The translations under genes and the position numbers were made by a program. A stretch of 18,227 nucleotides of DNA, from positions 1-18,227 of the forward strand of contig JAZLHR010000110.1 in NCBI GenBank assembly GCA_045616945.1, in the 5' to 3' direction. Source of the DNA: UBA6987 sp045616945 (lineage in GTDB: Bacteria > Bacillota > Clostridia > Lachnospirales > Lachnospiraceae). Positions within the stretch are counted from its first letter, which is position 1. Each line of letters starts with the position of its first letter. Positions 1-6,550 of the stretch are shown piece by piece. The notes under the pieces were generated by a model. That model was not told the DNA's origin. It saw only the letters and a list, made by a program, of their open reading frames with translations, and ran no database searches.

Positions 1-140
1 CGGTTTATTTCACATGCAAAAAATCCTTTGATTTTCCCGATTTTCTCCTGTTTTTTCTCCTTTTCCCACACTAAATTCATCGATTTCCCATACTAAATCC
101 AAGCGTTTATCTACTGTGGGATTTACTTTGGGAATTTACG
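1..140. repeat. Left copy of a 139-bp perfect terminal inverted repeat
   Basis: Bases 2-140 are the exact reverse complement of bases 18089-18227, and identity stops abruptly at 141 and 18088. The outer half is pyrimidine-rich with two copies of TTTTCTCCT; the inner half carries four copies of a 12-bp box. No transposase reading frame is visible in it; the open frames are short and interrupted by stops. Because it sits at the very edge of the window, the real repeat may be longer and continue outside. It could be the end of an insertion sequence, a dispersed non-coding repeat, or a duplicated recombination site. That it is repeated is seen directly; what it is cannot be decided here. Confidence 0.95.
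65..132. repeat. Four 12-bp boxes (CCCANASTARAT), two in each orientation, left copy
   Basis: The boxes are CCCACACTAAAT at 65-76 and CCCATACTAAAT at 87-98 on the plus strand, and CCCACAGTAGAT at 109-120 and CCCAAAGTAAAT at 121-132 on the minus strand. The first three start 22 bp apart, two helical turns; the last two abut. The inner two face each other and form an imperfect palindrome. Regularly pitched boxes of this kind are typical of protein-binding arrays, such as transposon ends or iterons, but the binding protein is unknown. Confidence 0.75.
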
Positions 141-193
141 ATAATTTGAATGTGATCCGCCTGGATCTTGTCCTTGTGCCGGCAGAAGAGCAG

Positions 194-239
194 AAAAAAG
201 ACCCCAGCCGCGGCTTTCACCGTCGCTGAGGTCTTTTCC
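194..239. terminator. Bidirectional intrinsic terminator after rpmF
   Basis: Arms AAAAGACCCCAGC (left) and GCTGAGGTCTTTT (right) pair over about 13 bp with one mismatch around a 16-nt loop. Read on the minus strand the stem is followed by a run of T (195-199 as A on the plus strand), so it can end the rpmF transcript. On the plus strand it is followed by TTTTCCTTTT. No gene is seen between this hairpin and the end repeat, nor in 240-347. Confidence 0.75.
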
Positions 240-347
240 TTTTGCAGCCGCAATCGGGACATGAACAAACAGACATCTGCTCACACAAGATGCCCGGAAG
301 CTCAGCCATGCGACTGTTTCCGGTCTATCCCATGATCTCAGAACAGA

Positions 348-533
348 TTACTGCTCTTCAACCTCGATAACCTGCTTCTTGTTGTAAGAACCGCAAGCCT
401 TGCAAACCTGGTGAGGAACCATAAGCGCACCGCACTTGCTGCACTTCACCAAGGTAGGGTTGCTCATTTTCCAATTGGCTCTGCGGCTGTCTCTTCTGGC
501 CTTAGAGGACTTATTCTTGGGACAAATAGACAT
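348..533 (-). CDS. rpmF: 50S ribosomal protein L32
   Basis: Small basic protein (61 residues) of the large ribosomal subunit. The start MSICPKNKSSKARRDSRRA is the conserved L32 N-terminus, and the zinc-ribbon form is shown by four cysteines, C31, C34, C44 and C47, in two CxxC pairs (CSKCG and CKACG). Length fits the family. The ATG is preceded by an ideal AAGGAGGT ribosome binding site. In many Firmicutes rpmF follows a yceD/DUF177 gene and precedes plsX; here neither is present. Upstream on the same strand lies a glycoside hydrolase gene, with a consensus promoter between the two, and downstream there is only a terminator and the end repeat. It therefore looks monocistronic. Identification is secure. 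Confidence 0.97.
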   Translation of the reverse strand: MSICPKNKSSKARRDSRRANWKMSNPTLVKCSKCGALMVPHQVCKACGSYNKKQVIEVEEQ

Positions 534-599
534 TTTTTTTACCTCCTTATTGCGGGCATTGCGACCCGGGGCAATACCCTCGGCAAAACCGCATTCGCC

Positions 600-628
600 A
601 TTATAGGACTTTCACCGAAAAAAGTCAA
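600..628 (-). promoter_or_regulatory. Sigma-A promoter of rpmF
   Basis: On the minus strand a TTGACT -35 box (623-628) and a perfect TATAAT -10 box (600-605) are separated by exactly 17 bp. Transcription would start near 593, giving a leader of about 60 nt before the rpmF ATG. It lies downstream of the glycoside hydrolase stop codon, so rpmF need not depend on that gene. Confidence 0.85.
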
Positions 629-735
629 CAGAAAAATCACATTTTTTGTTGGGTAAAAACCATGTTTTTCGGGGAGGCGAAACGGACCGGGGCATCCCGC
701 GGGCCGCAGCCGTATCCGTGAGCGTGCAGATCCGT

Positions 736-2754
736 TTACGGAGCTACGATCAGATAGTACATGCAGGCAAATTCATTGCCGACCGTGAATTTCAGCTTGC
801 CGTCCTCATAAACGGAATCGATGCGGCCGGAATAGTAACCGTCGGAATCCACGGACCAGACTTCCAGATTGGGAACAGAGGTCTCCAGTTCGATATCCGC
901 CACGATCTTTTCTACTTCGATGGGGCCTGTGCCGGTATCGAGCATCTTATCTCCGTCAAACTGCGCACCGTGGTTGCGGGCACGGCCGACGGTCGTGAGC
1001 AGCATGTTGTCGGAGTCGGAGATAGGCGCTTCGGTAAGGGAAGAAATGCTCACGGTCGCGAAATCCGTAAAGGAACGGATGCTCAGTCCCTTCAGGTCCC
1101 AGACGGGAAGCTTATCGCGTCTGTTGACGACGCCGGAACCGATCTTTCCGAACACGGACTTGGTCATGGGGGTATCGATCACGCCGACACCTTTTTTGAC
1201 ATAGCGGGTGATCTCTCCCGTATCGGAGACGATGACATCCTGATTTTCACGGGGATACAGGGTGTCGGGGGAAACCAGCTCATCGATGCCTTCTCTGGAA
1301 GTGGAATCGAAAACGGAGTGGACCTGATGGATCTCCGATGCGCTGCCGCCGGCCGCATTGCCTGCCTTGCAGTAATGCTCCGGCTTCACTTCCACGCCGA
1401 CGACCTTTTTGGCGGGAGCAACATCGCCGCGGCGGATCATCAAAGCGGCATGATAGTACAGACCGAAATGCGCCGGATCGTTCCAGATGGCGAAAATGCC
1501 TTCACGATAGGGCACGCCGCCGATGGTGCTGGTGGTGGCGATCTTTCCGAGCAGGTCATCCTTGCTCATACTGTGGCCGTAGCCATAGGTGTGGGCTGTC
1601 ATACCGACCCAGTTCTGCAGACGGTTCATGGCGGCGAACCAAAGAGTACCTTCGGCACGGAAGGCGTTCGGGAACGGAACATCCCATTCGCTCATGAACA
1701 TGGGCTTGCCGTGGATGCGGTTGCGGACGTGATTGCCCAGCGGAGAAGCCGCTTCCTGCGTCAGATGCGTGTGGCTGCAGAGCTTTTCTTCTTCGCCCCA
1801 GGTCCATTCGTAGTAATAGGCGTGGGCATCGGTGAAATCCATGGCTTCCTGCCCCTTGGCGGAGCCGTAATTCGTATGATAATTGGAGCCGCAGAGAGGG
1901 ATCTTTACGCCCAGACTGCGGAGATATGCGCTCATTTCGTCGCAGTAGCTCCGCATCAGATGTACGCGGAAGTCGATCATCGGCTGGTCGTTATTGAAGA
2001 GCTTGCAGCCGTAAGCGTCGTATTCGATATGGTTTTCCTGCAGCCAGGCGGCGAACAGATCGCGGAATTCCTTGTCATAGCGGGGGATCAGATGATACCA
2101 GCGGCGGCCGGAATGGTCGATGAAGGTATCGTTTTCATTGATGAGCGTACACATTACGAACACGGGGTCTTCCTTATACAGGAGACCGGTGTACGGATTG
2201 CGGCGGTTCCAGTATTTTTCCATGAACTCTTTCTGCAGCTCGATCATGGTGCGGTCATACATCGCATACAGACGGGAACCGTCGTGCAGCAGTTCAGCAT
2301 CCGGCACACCGTCGCCGGGCTTGAAGCGCCGGTAGGTAGTCATATCCACGGTGATATAAATGCCGCGTTCCTTGAGGCATTTGATCAGATAGTCGTGGCG
2401 GTCCATGCATTCTTCGCAGAGATCGCGCGTGTTTTTCACGCGCTCACCGGCGGTCATGCGGTAGAGGTTGGGGGCGGTCCATTCGTCGTCCATCTGATGG
2501 AAACGGACGATATTGACACCGGCCTGACTCAGGCGTCTGGCAACGTCTTCGGCCTTTTTCCGGTCGGGGAAGCAGGCGGCGCCGTTGAACATAACGCCGA
2601 GGAATCTGGCGGGAGTACCGTCTTCAAATTCCATGTTTTCACCGTTTACGCGGCAGAAGCCGTGTCTGCCTGCGGGGATTTCGTTTTTGAATACGAAAGA
2701 AATATCGACAGGCATAAAATCCGGGTGTGAATATACGGGAATATAACTGGACAT
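736..2754 (-). CDS. Cytosolic clan GH-A glycoside hydrolase (GH5-like)
   Basis: Protein of 672 residues expected to hydrolyse glycosidic bonds with retention. Residues about 35-430 read as a TIM barrel: a strand with FLGVMFNG, then NIVRFHQMDDEW, then ITVDMTTYR. The acid/base glutamate is probably E207 in TLINENDTF (Asn-Glu at the end of strand 4), and the nucleophile E356 in MFMSEWDVP near strand 7. The remaining 240 residues look beta-rich, likely an accessory sandwich domain. There is no signal peptide or membrane segment, so it should act inside the cell on imported oligosaccharides. The ATG follows AAAGGT at suitable spacing. No transporter or sugar regulator is adjacent, so the substrate cannot be inferred from context. 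The clan assignment is fairly safe; the family (GH5 or a related unclassified group) and specificity are not. Confidence 0.8.
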   Translation of the reverse strand: MSSYIPVYSHPDFMPVDISFVFKNEIPAGRHGFCRVNGENMEFEDGTPARFLGVMFNGAACFPDRKKAEDVARRLSQAGVNIVRFHQMDDEWTAPNLYRMTAGERVKNTRDLCEECMDRHDYLIKCLKERGIYITVDMTTYRRFKPGDGVPDAELLHDGSRLYAMYDRTMIELQKEFMEKYWNRRNPYTGLLYKEDPVFVMCTLINENDTFIDHSGRRWYHLIPRYDKEFRDLFAAWLQENHIEYDAYGCKLFNNDQPMIDFRVHLMRSYCDEMSAYLRSLGVKIPLCGSNYHTNYGSAKGQEAMDFTDAHAYYYEWTWGEEEKLCSHTHLTQEAASPLGNHVRNRIHGKPMFMSEWDVPFPNAFRAEGTLWFAAMNRLQNWVGMTAHTYGYGHSMSKDDLLGKIATTSTIGGVPYREGIFAIWNDPAHFGLYYHAALMIRRGDVAPAKKVVGVEVKPEHYCKAGNAAGGSASEIHQVHSVFDSTSREGIDELVSPDTLYPRENQDVIVSDTGEITRYVKKGVGVIDTPMTKSVFGKIGSGVVNRRDKLPVWDLKGLSIRSFTDFATVSISSLTEAPISDSDNMLLTTVGRARNHGAQFDGDKMLDTGTGPIEVEKIVADIELETSVPNLEVWSVDSDGYYSGRIDSVYEDGKLKFTVGNEFACMYYLIVAP

Positions 2755-2807
2755 GATTTACCTTTCGTTTTCCGGCGGCAAACGCAGCCGCCCATGATTG
2801 TCCCGTC

Positions 2808-2836
2808 ATCATATCACACTGCCGCCCGGAGTTCAA
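2808..2836 (-). promoter_or_regulatory. Promoter of the glycoside hydrolase gene
   Basis: On the minus strand TTGAAC (2831-2836) and TATGAT (2808-2813) are 17 bp apart, and the start codon lies about 50 nt downstream. Three direct repeats lie immediately upstream of the -35 box. The sequence AAACGTTT just upstream of TTGAAC is self-complementary, as in many LacI-type operators. Confidence 0.7.
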
Positions 2837-2843
2837 ACGTTTT

Positions 2844-2910
2844 CTGAAAACGGTCCGCACCATCCTGAAAACGGTCCGCACCATCCTTTCTGCAAACAAT
2901 CCGCATCATC
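2844..2910. repeat. Three 21-bp direct repeats upstream of the glycoside hydrolase promoter
   Basis: Units at 2844-2864 and 2865-2885 are identical; the unit begins CTGAAAACGGTCCGC. A third, diverged unit lies at 2890-2910 (begins CTGCAAACAATCCGC) after a 4-bp insertion. The 21-bp period is two helical turns, and the array ends 8 bp from the -35 box of the gene read leftwards. The TGAAAACG core resembles half of a LacI-family or cre-type site, although the second half does not fit. A binding array for an activator or repressor is the likely reading. Confidence 0.7.
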
Positions 2911-3216
2911 CTTGCCGAAGCTGCGCGCATGGCAGCCGTTTTCCGCCCGGATGCAACATCTTGCGGGAAGGTGACAAATCGTGACACAAAAGTGCATGAC
3001 GGACCTGCCGGGGCATGTTAGGATGAAACCGCAGGCAGAGCCGGTACTGAAGCGGCCGGCGGTTGTTATTTGTTCATGAACCGGTGTGATATGTCAGTTT
3101 GTGAGCGGCTTTATCGTACGGACGGCACCGGCGGTATCCGCCAAGCCTCATCAGCCATCGTAATACCACGCCCTCCGGGCGGCAGCAGGGGCAGGATGGA
3201 AAGCTTGGGGCCGGTC
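2911..3216. other. Gene-free divergent spacer
   Basis: Between the 21-bp repeats and the promoter of the next plus-strand gene I find no convincing gene, and no tRNA or known riboswitch. It holds a possible weak plus-strand promoter: TGACA repeated at 2972 and 2982 and a TAGGAT -10-like box at 3019-3024. It also holds two small hairpins, GGCGG-tat-CCGCC (3130-3142) and CGCCC-tcc-GGGCG (3169-3181), neither followed by T-runs. An open frame crossing this stretch and the next promoter is judged spurious. Confidence 0.5.
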
Positions 3217-3246
3217 TTTACAGATAAGGCAGGACTATGGTATAAT
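3217..3246 (+). promoter_or_regulatory. Promoter of the GH18-type hydrolase gene
   Basis: TTTACA (3217-3222) and a perfect TATAAT (3241-3246) are separated by 18 bp. Transcription would begin near 3253, leaving a short leader that contains the AGGAGG ribosome binding site 7 bases before the ATG at 3275. Confidence 0.75.
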
Positions 3247-3274
3247 TCCGCATATATCATTCAGGAGGCGAACC

Positions 3275-4954
3275 ATGTCCGGTAGCAGAAAAAAAGGTAA
3301 GGAAAGCCGCATTCCGAAGGTAGTGATCGTGGCTCTGGCTGTTTTGCTGCTTGCTGCAGGAATCTGGACGGAAGTGGCTGACAGTAAGCGCGTCAGCACG
3401 GAGGAGGTGGATATCGTTTCCTGGTTTGAGGGGAATGACGGACTGGCCGTTATCAAGGATTATGAATTGAAATACGAGCCGGTATTATATGAAGGCGGTT
3501 CTCTGTATGTGAGTACGGATTACCTGTATAAAGAACTGAATTCCCGCTTCTATTATGACCAGGAAGAGCAGAAACTGCTTTATACCCTGCCGGAAGGCAC
3601 CAAAACGGCAGATATATCGACGATGGCAGACGGTCTGCCGGTCCTGATCATGCGGAATCAGCAGGCTTATGTGTATCTGCCGTATATCGCGCAGTGGACG
3701 GATATGACCTGGGATCTTTATTTGGCTCCCCTGCGGCTTGTCGTGCATACGGATTTCGACAGGAAAGAGCAGGCAACGGTCAAGCAGGAGGTCATGATCC
3801 GGCAGAAGGCCAGTCAGAAGAGCCCGATCCTTCACAGGCTTCAGGCGGGGGACAGTGCCATCGTTCTGGAAAGGGGCAGTGAATGGTCCCGCGTCTGCAC
3901 GGAGGACGGCTTCGGCGGCTATGTCCGTTCGCAGGAGCTGGGCACGATCATTTACAAGACCTTCCCGCACGACTGGTACGAACCGGTTTACACCGATCCG
4001 CCGAAAAAGCAGAAGATATGCATGGTCTGGGACCAAATCAGCAATTGGGATGACAACAAGCATCTGGAAGAGTATATGGCCTGTACCGAGGGGGTCAATG
4101 TCGTAGCTCCGACCTGGTTCCGGACCGTTGACAGTGAGGGAAACATTGACTCGCTGTCGGATCCTTCCTATGTGGAAAAGGTCCATGCCATGGGCGCGAA
4201 GGTCTGGATCGTGCTGAACAACATGGATAACGGGATCACAAATGAATCCCTGACGCGGCTGCTGTCCCGTACATCCAGCCGCACGAGGCTCGTCAATACG
4301 CTCATAGAGGAAACTTTGGCGGTCGATGCGGACGGGATCAATGTCGATATCGAAGGGCTGCCTTCCGCGGCAGGGCCCGGCTTCATACAGTTCATCCGTG
4401 AGCTTTCGGTAGAGGCGCATGCCGCCGGTCTCACCGTGTCCGCAGACAACTATGTCCCCTCCGCCTGGTCGATGCATTATTTCCGTGCGGAACAGGCTGT
4501 GATGCTGGACTACTTCGTCATCATGGGCTACGACGAGCACTACAGCGGCTCCGACGCGGGCTCCACGGCTTCCCTGGGCTTTGTCCGGAAGGGAGTCGAA
4601 GATACGCTGCGGGAAGTCCCTGCCGAAAGGATCATTAACGGTGTCCCGTTCTATTCCAGACTGTGGAAGGGATACGGCAGTACGCTGTCCTCCTCTCTGC
4701 TCAGCATGAACGCCATCCAGCGTTATATCCGGGATTACGAGCTTTCGCCGATCTGGGATGCCGAATGCGGTCAGAGCTTTGCGCAGTTCTCCATTGGCGG
4801 TGTGACGGCCAGATTATGGGTAGAGGATGCGGATTCCATGACGGCACGGCTGAACGCCCTGAAAGAGTATAAGCTCGGAGGGCTTGCATTCTGGCGGGTC
4901 GGATTGGAAACGGAGTCTATCTGGGAGACGATCAGCGCATATTACAAGTCATAA
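3275..4954 (+). CDS. Membrane-anchored GH18-family hydrolase with SH3 domain
   Basis: Protein of 559 residues. A basic N-terminus is followed by one hydrophobic segment at about 15-31 (VVIVALAVLLLAAGIW), giving a signal anchor with the rest outside the membrane. Residues about 45-160 resemble the copper amine oxidase N-terminal-like stalk domain common in Clostridia. Residues about 168-225 form a bacterial SH3 domain (VMIRQKAS...VLERGSEWSRV...GGYVRS), a likely cell-wall binder. Residues about 247-555 are a GH18 barrel with the catalytic signature DGINVDIE (353-360), E360 being the proton donor. This layout is that of YaaH/SleL-related enzymes, which cleave N-acetylglucosamine linkages in peptidoglycan; a wall-remodelling role is the best guess, chitin or glycan hydrolysis the alternative. 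It has its own promoter and terminator, so it is a single-gene unit. Confidence 0.87.
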   Translation: MSGSRKKGKESRIPKVVIVALAVLLLAAGIWTEVADSKRVSTEEVDIVSWFEGNDGLAVIKDYELKYEPVLYEGGSLYVSTDYLYKELNSRFYYDQEEQKLLYTLPEGTKTADISTMADGLPVLIMRNQQAYVYLPYIAQWTDMTWDLYLAPLRLVVHTDFDRKEQATVKQEVMIRQKASQKSPILHRLQAGDSAIVLERGSEWSRVCTEDGFGGYVRSQELGTIIYKTFPHDWYEPVYTDPPKKQKICMVWDQISNWDDNKHLEEYMACTEGVNVVAPTWFRTVDSEGNIDSLSDPSYVEKVHAMGAKVWIVLNNMDNGITNESLTRLLSRTSSRTRLVNTLIEETLAVDADGINVDIEGLPSAAGPGFIQFIRELSVEAHAAGLTVSADNYVPSAWSMHYFRAEQAVMLDYFVIMGYDEHYSGSDAGSTASLGFVRKGVEDTLREVPAERIINGVPFYSRLWKGYGSTLSSSLLSMNAIQRYIRDYELSPIWDAECGQSFAQFSIGGVTARLWVEDADSMTARLNALKEYKLGGLAFWRVGLETESIWETISAYYKS

Positions 4955-4987
4955 AGTCCGGATTATAAGCTGCAAAACAAACCTGCA

Positions 4988-5018
4988 CAGAGCGCCACAT
5001 CAGGCGCTCTGTTTTTTT
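4988..5018 (+). terminator. Intrinsic terminator after the GH18-type gene
   Basis: A perfect 9-bp stem CAGAGCGCC / GGCGCTCTG closes a 6-nt loop (acatca) and is followed by seven T residues. It isolates the GH18 gene from the MATE operon that starts just downstream. Confidence 0.95.
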
Positions 5019-5048
5019 GCTGCCTTTTGTTTATTTCTTTTTTACAGA

Positions 5049-5076
5049 TTGCCTTTTCGGCGCAGTATGCTATAAT
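5049..5076 (+). promoter_or_regulatory. Promoter of the MATE 1 - pgm - MATE 2 - MATE 3 run
   Basis: TTGCCT (5049-5054), 16-bp spacer, perfect TATAAT (5071-5076), with a TG one base upstream of it (extended -10). The leader to the ATG at 5118 is about 35 nt. No further promoter or terminator of comparable quality is seen before 11229, so the four genes could be cotranscribed. Confidence 0.75.
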
Positions 5077-5117
5077 CGCCTTTATACTGCTTCAGGAGAA
5101 CAGAAAGGAAACAGAAA

Positions 5118-6533
5118 ATGCGTACATTAGCCGGAAAGGTGAAACAGTTGTTTTCCGTCGACGGCCTGCTGGGCAAGCAGCCCCGGGTCGGCGAGCTTCC
5201 CGCCGCGTCCGAAATGTACGGACAGTTTATCCGGATTGCGTGGCCTTCTGTGGTGGAAGCAGTCCTGATCGGTCTGGTCGGGATCGTCGATACCATGATG
5301 GTCGGGACGCTGGGCGACAGTGCTATCGCGGCAGTATCCATCTGCAATCAGCCGAAGTTCATTATCCTTTGCTTTGTCATGGCTCTTTATACGGCGATCA
5401 CCGCGGTCGTCGCCAGACGAAAGGGCGAAGGCAAGCGCGAAGAGGCCAATCAGGTGCTGCATAATGCGTTCCTGCTAGGGACGGTGATGATCATCGTTCT
5501 GGCAGCCCTCGGCTATATTTTCGCCAAGCCTTACCTGAAGCTGGCAGGGGCCGGAGATGACTATATAGATCAATCGGTCGCCTATTTCAAGATCATCCTG
5601 TTTTCCGTGGTCCTGCAGGCATTGACGGGGATGATCAATGCGGCGCAGAAGGCCTGCGGCAATACGCGCATTTCCATGACCACCAGCCTGACGAGCAATC
5701 TGATCAATGTGCTTTTCAACTATCTGCTGATCAACGGCGTCGGGCCGTTCCCCCGCCTGGAGGTACGCGGCGCGGCCATCGCTACGGTCATCGGCTGCTT
5801 CGGCGGCTTTTTGATGTCTCTTCGCTGCCTGCTTCTCAAAAAGAACTATATCACTCTGTTCTATAAGGCTCCCTGGAAGATGGAGGAGAAGATCCTGCGG
5901 CCTTTGTTCAAGGTCTATTCCTCCGGGCTGGCGGAGCAGTTTTGTATGCGTGTCGGCTTTTTCATATTTGCCCGCATCGTTGCCAAGCTCGGGACGGAAC
6001 TGCAGGCGACGCACAATATCTGCATCAATATTTTGTCGATGTCCTATTTCTTCGGAGACGGATTCCAGGTGGCTGCGACCAGCCTCGTGGGACAGAATCT
6101 GGGGGCCAAACGACCGGATAAGGCATATATTTACTGCAGCATCGGTCAGCGCTGCGGCTTTTTGTCTTCCGCGCTCCTGAGCGTGGTATTCATCACGCTG
6201 CGGCGGCAGCTGGTGCAGCTGTTCTCCAAAACGCCGGAGGTGATCCGGGTGGGAAGCATTTTGATGCTTTTCTGCGCTCTCATTACCTTCCTGCAGACCT
6301 CCAATGTGGTTTTCACAGGCTGTCTGCGCGGCGCCGGAGATACGCGCTATACGGCAAAAAGCTCGCTTTTCTGCATCGGTTTTATCCGGACGGCCGCATC
6401 TTATCTGCTGGCCTACCCGCTCGGTCTGGGGATCTACGGTGCCTGGCTGGGGCTTCTGCTGGACCAGGGCGCCAGACTGCTGTTTTCTTCCACCCGGGTG
6501 CGTAAGGGCAAATGGATGCGGATACAACTATAA
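5118..6533 (+). CDS. MATE family efflux transporter (MATE 1)
   Basis: Integral membrane protein of 471 residues with about twelve hydrophobic segments in two homologous halves, as expected for MATE (multidrug and toxic compound extrusion) exporters, which use a Na+ or H+ gradient. The first membrane segment carries VGIVDTMMVG with D58 at the position of the conserved TM1 acidic residue. The second half has the typical GQNLGA motif and CLRGAGDTR near the pseudo-repeat junction. It is the most divergent of the five MATE proteins here and has a longer N-terminal extension (about 35 residues before TM1). The ATG follows AAAGGA at good spacing. Substrate unknown: drugs, metabolites or envelope precursors are possible, since MATE belongs to the superfamily that also contains lipid flippases. 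Only 17 bp separate it from the phosphohexomutase gene. Confidence 0.92.
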   Translation: MRTLAGKVKQLFSVDGLLGKQPRVGELPAASEMYGQFIRIAWPSVVEAVLIGLVGIVDTMMVGTLGDSAIAAVSICNQPKFIILCFVMALYTAITAVVARRKGEGKREEANQVLHNAFLLGTVMIIVLAALGYIFAKPYLKLAGAGDDYIDQSVAYFKIILFSVVLQALTGMINAAQKACGNTRISMTTSLTSNLINVLFNYLLINGVGPFPRLEVRGAAIATVIGCFGGFLMSLRCLLLKKNYITLFYKAPWKMEEKILRPLFKVYSSGLAEQFCMRVGFFIFARIVAKLGTELQATHNICINILSMSYFFGDGFQVAATSLVGQNLGAKRPDKAYIYCSIGQRCGFLSSALLSVVFITLRRQLVQLFSKTPEVIRVGSILMLFCALITFLQTSNVVFTGCLRGAGDTRYTAKSSLFCIGFIRTAASYLLAYPLGLGIYGAWLGLLLDQGARLLFSSTRVRKGKWMRIQL

Positions 6534-6550
6534 ACAAGGGGGATACTGTT

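Noticed and set aside
646..2730. Long plus-strand open frame of about 690 codons opposite the glycoside hydrolase
   Set aside because: It is the antisense of a gene with clear GH-A catalytic motifs; it has no recognisable domain or good ribosome binding site and arises from codon bias in GC-rich DNA.
3070..3285. 71-codon plus-strand frame ahead of the GH18-type gene
   Set aside because: It runs through a consensus promoter and the AGGAGG site of the next gene, has no ribosome binding site and no recognisable sequence.
6512..6550. Earlier ATG for the phosphohexomutase
   Set aside because: It lies inside the MATE 1 coding end, lacks a ribosome binding site, and the ATG at 6551 has one and gives the standard family start.
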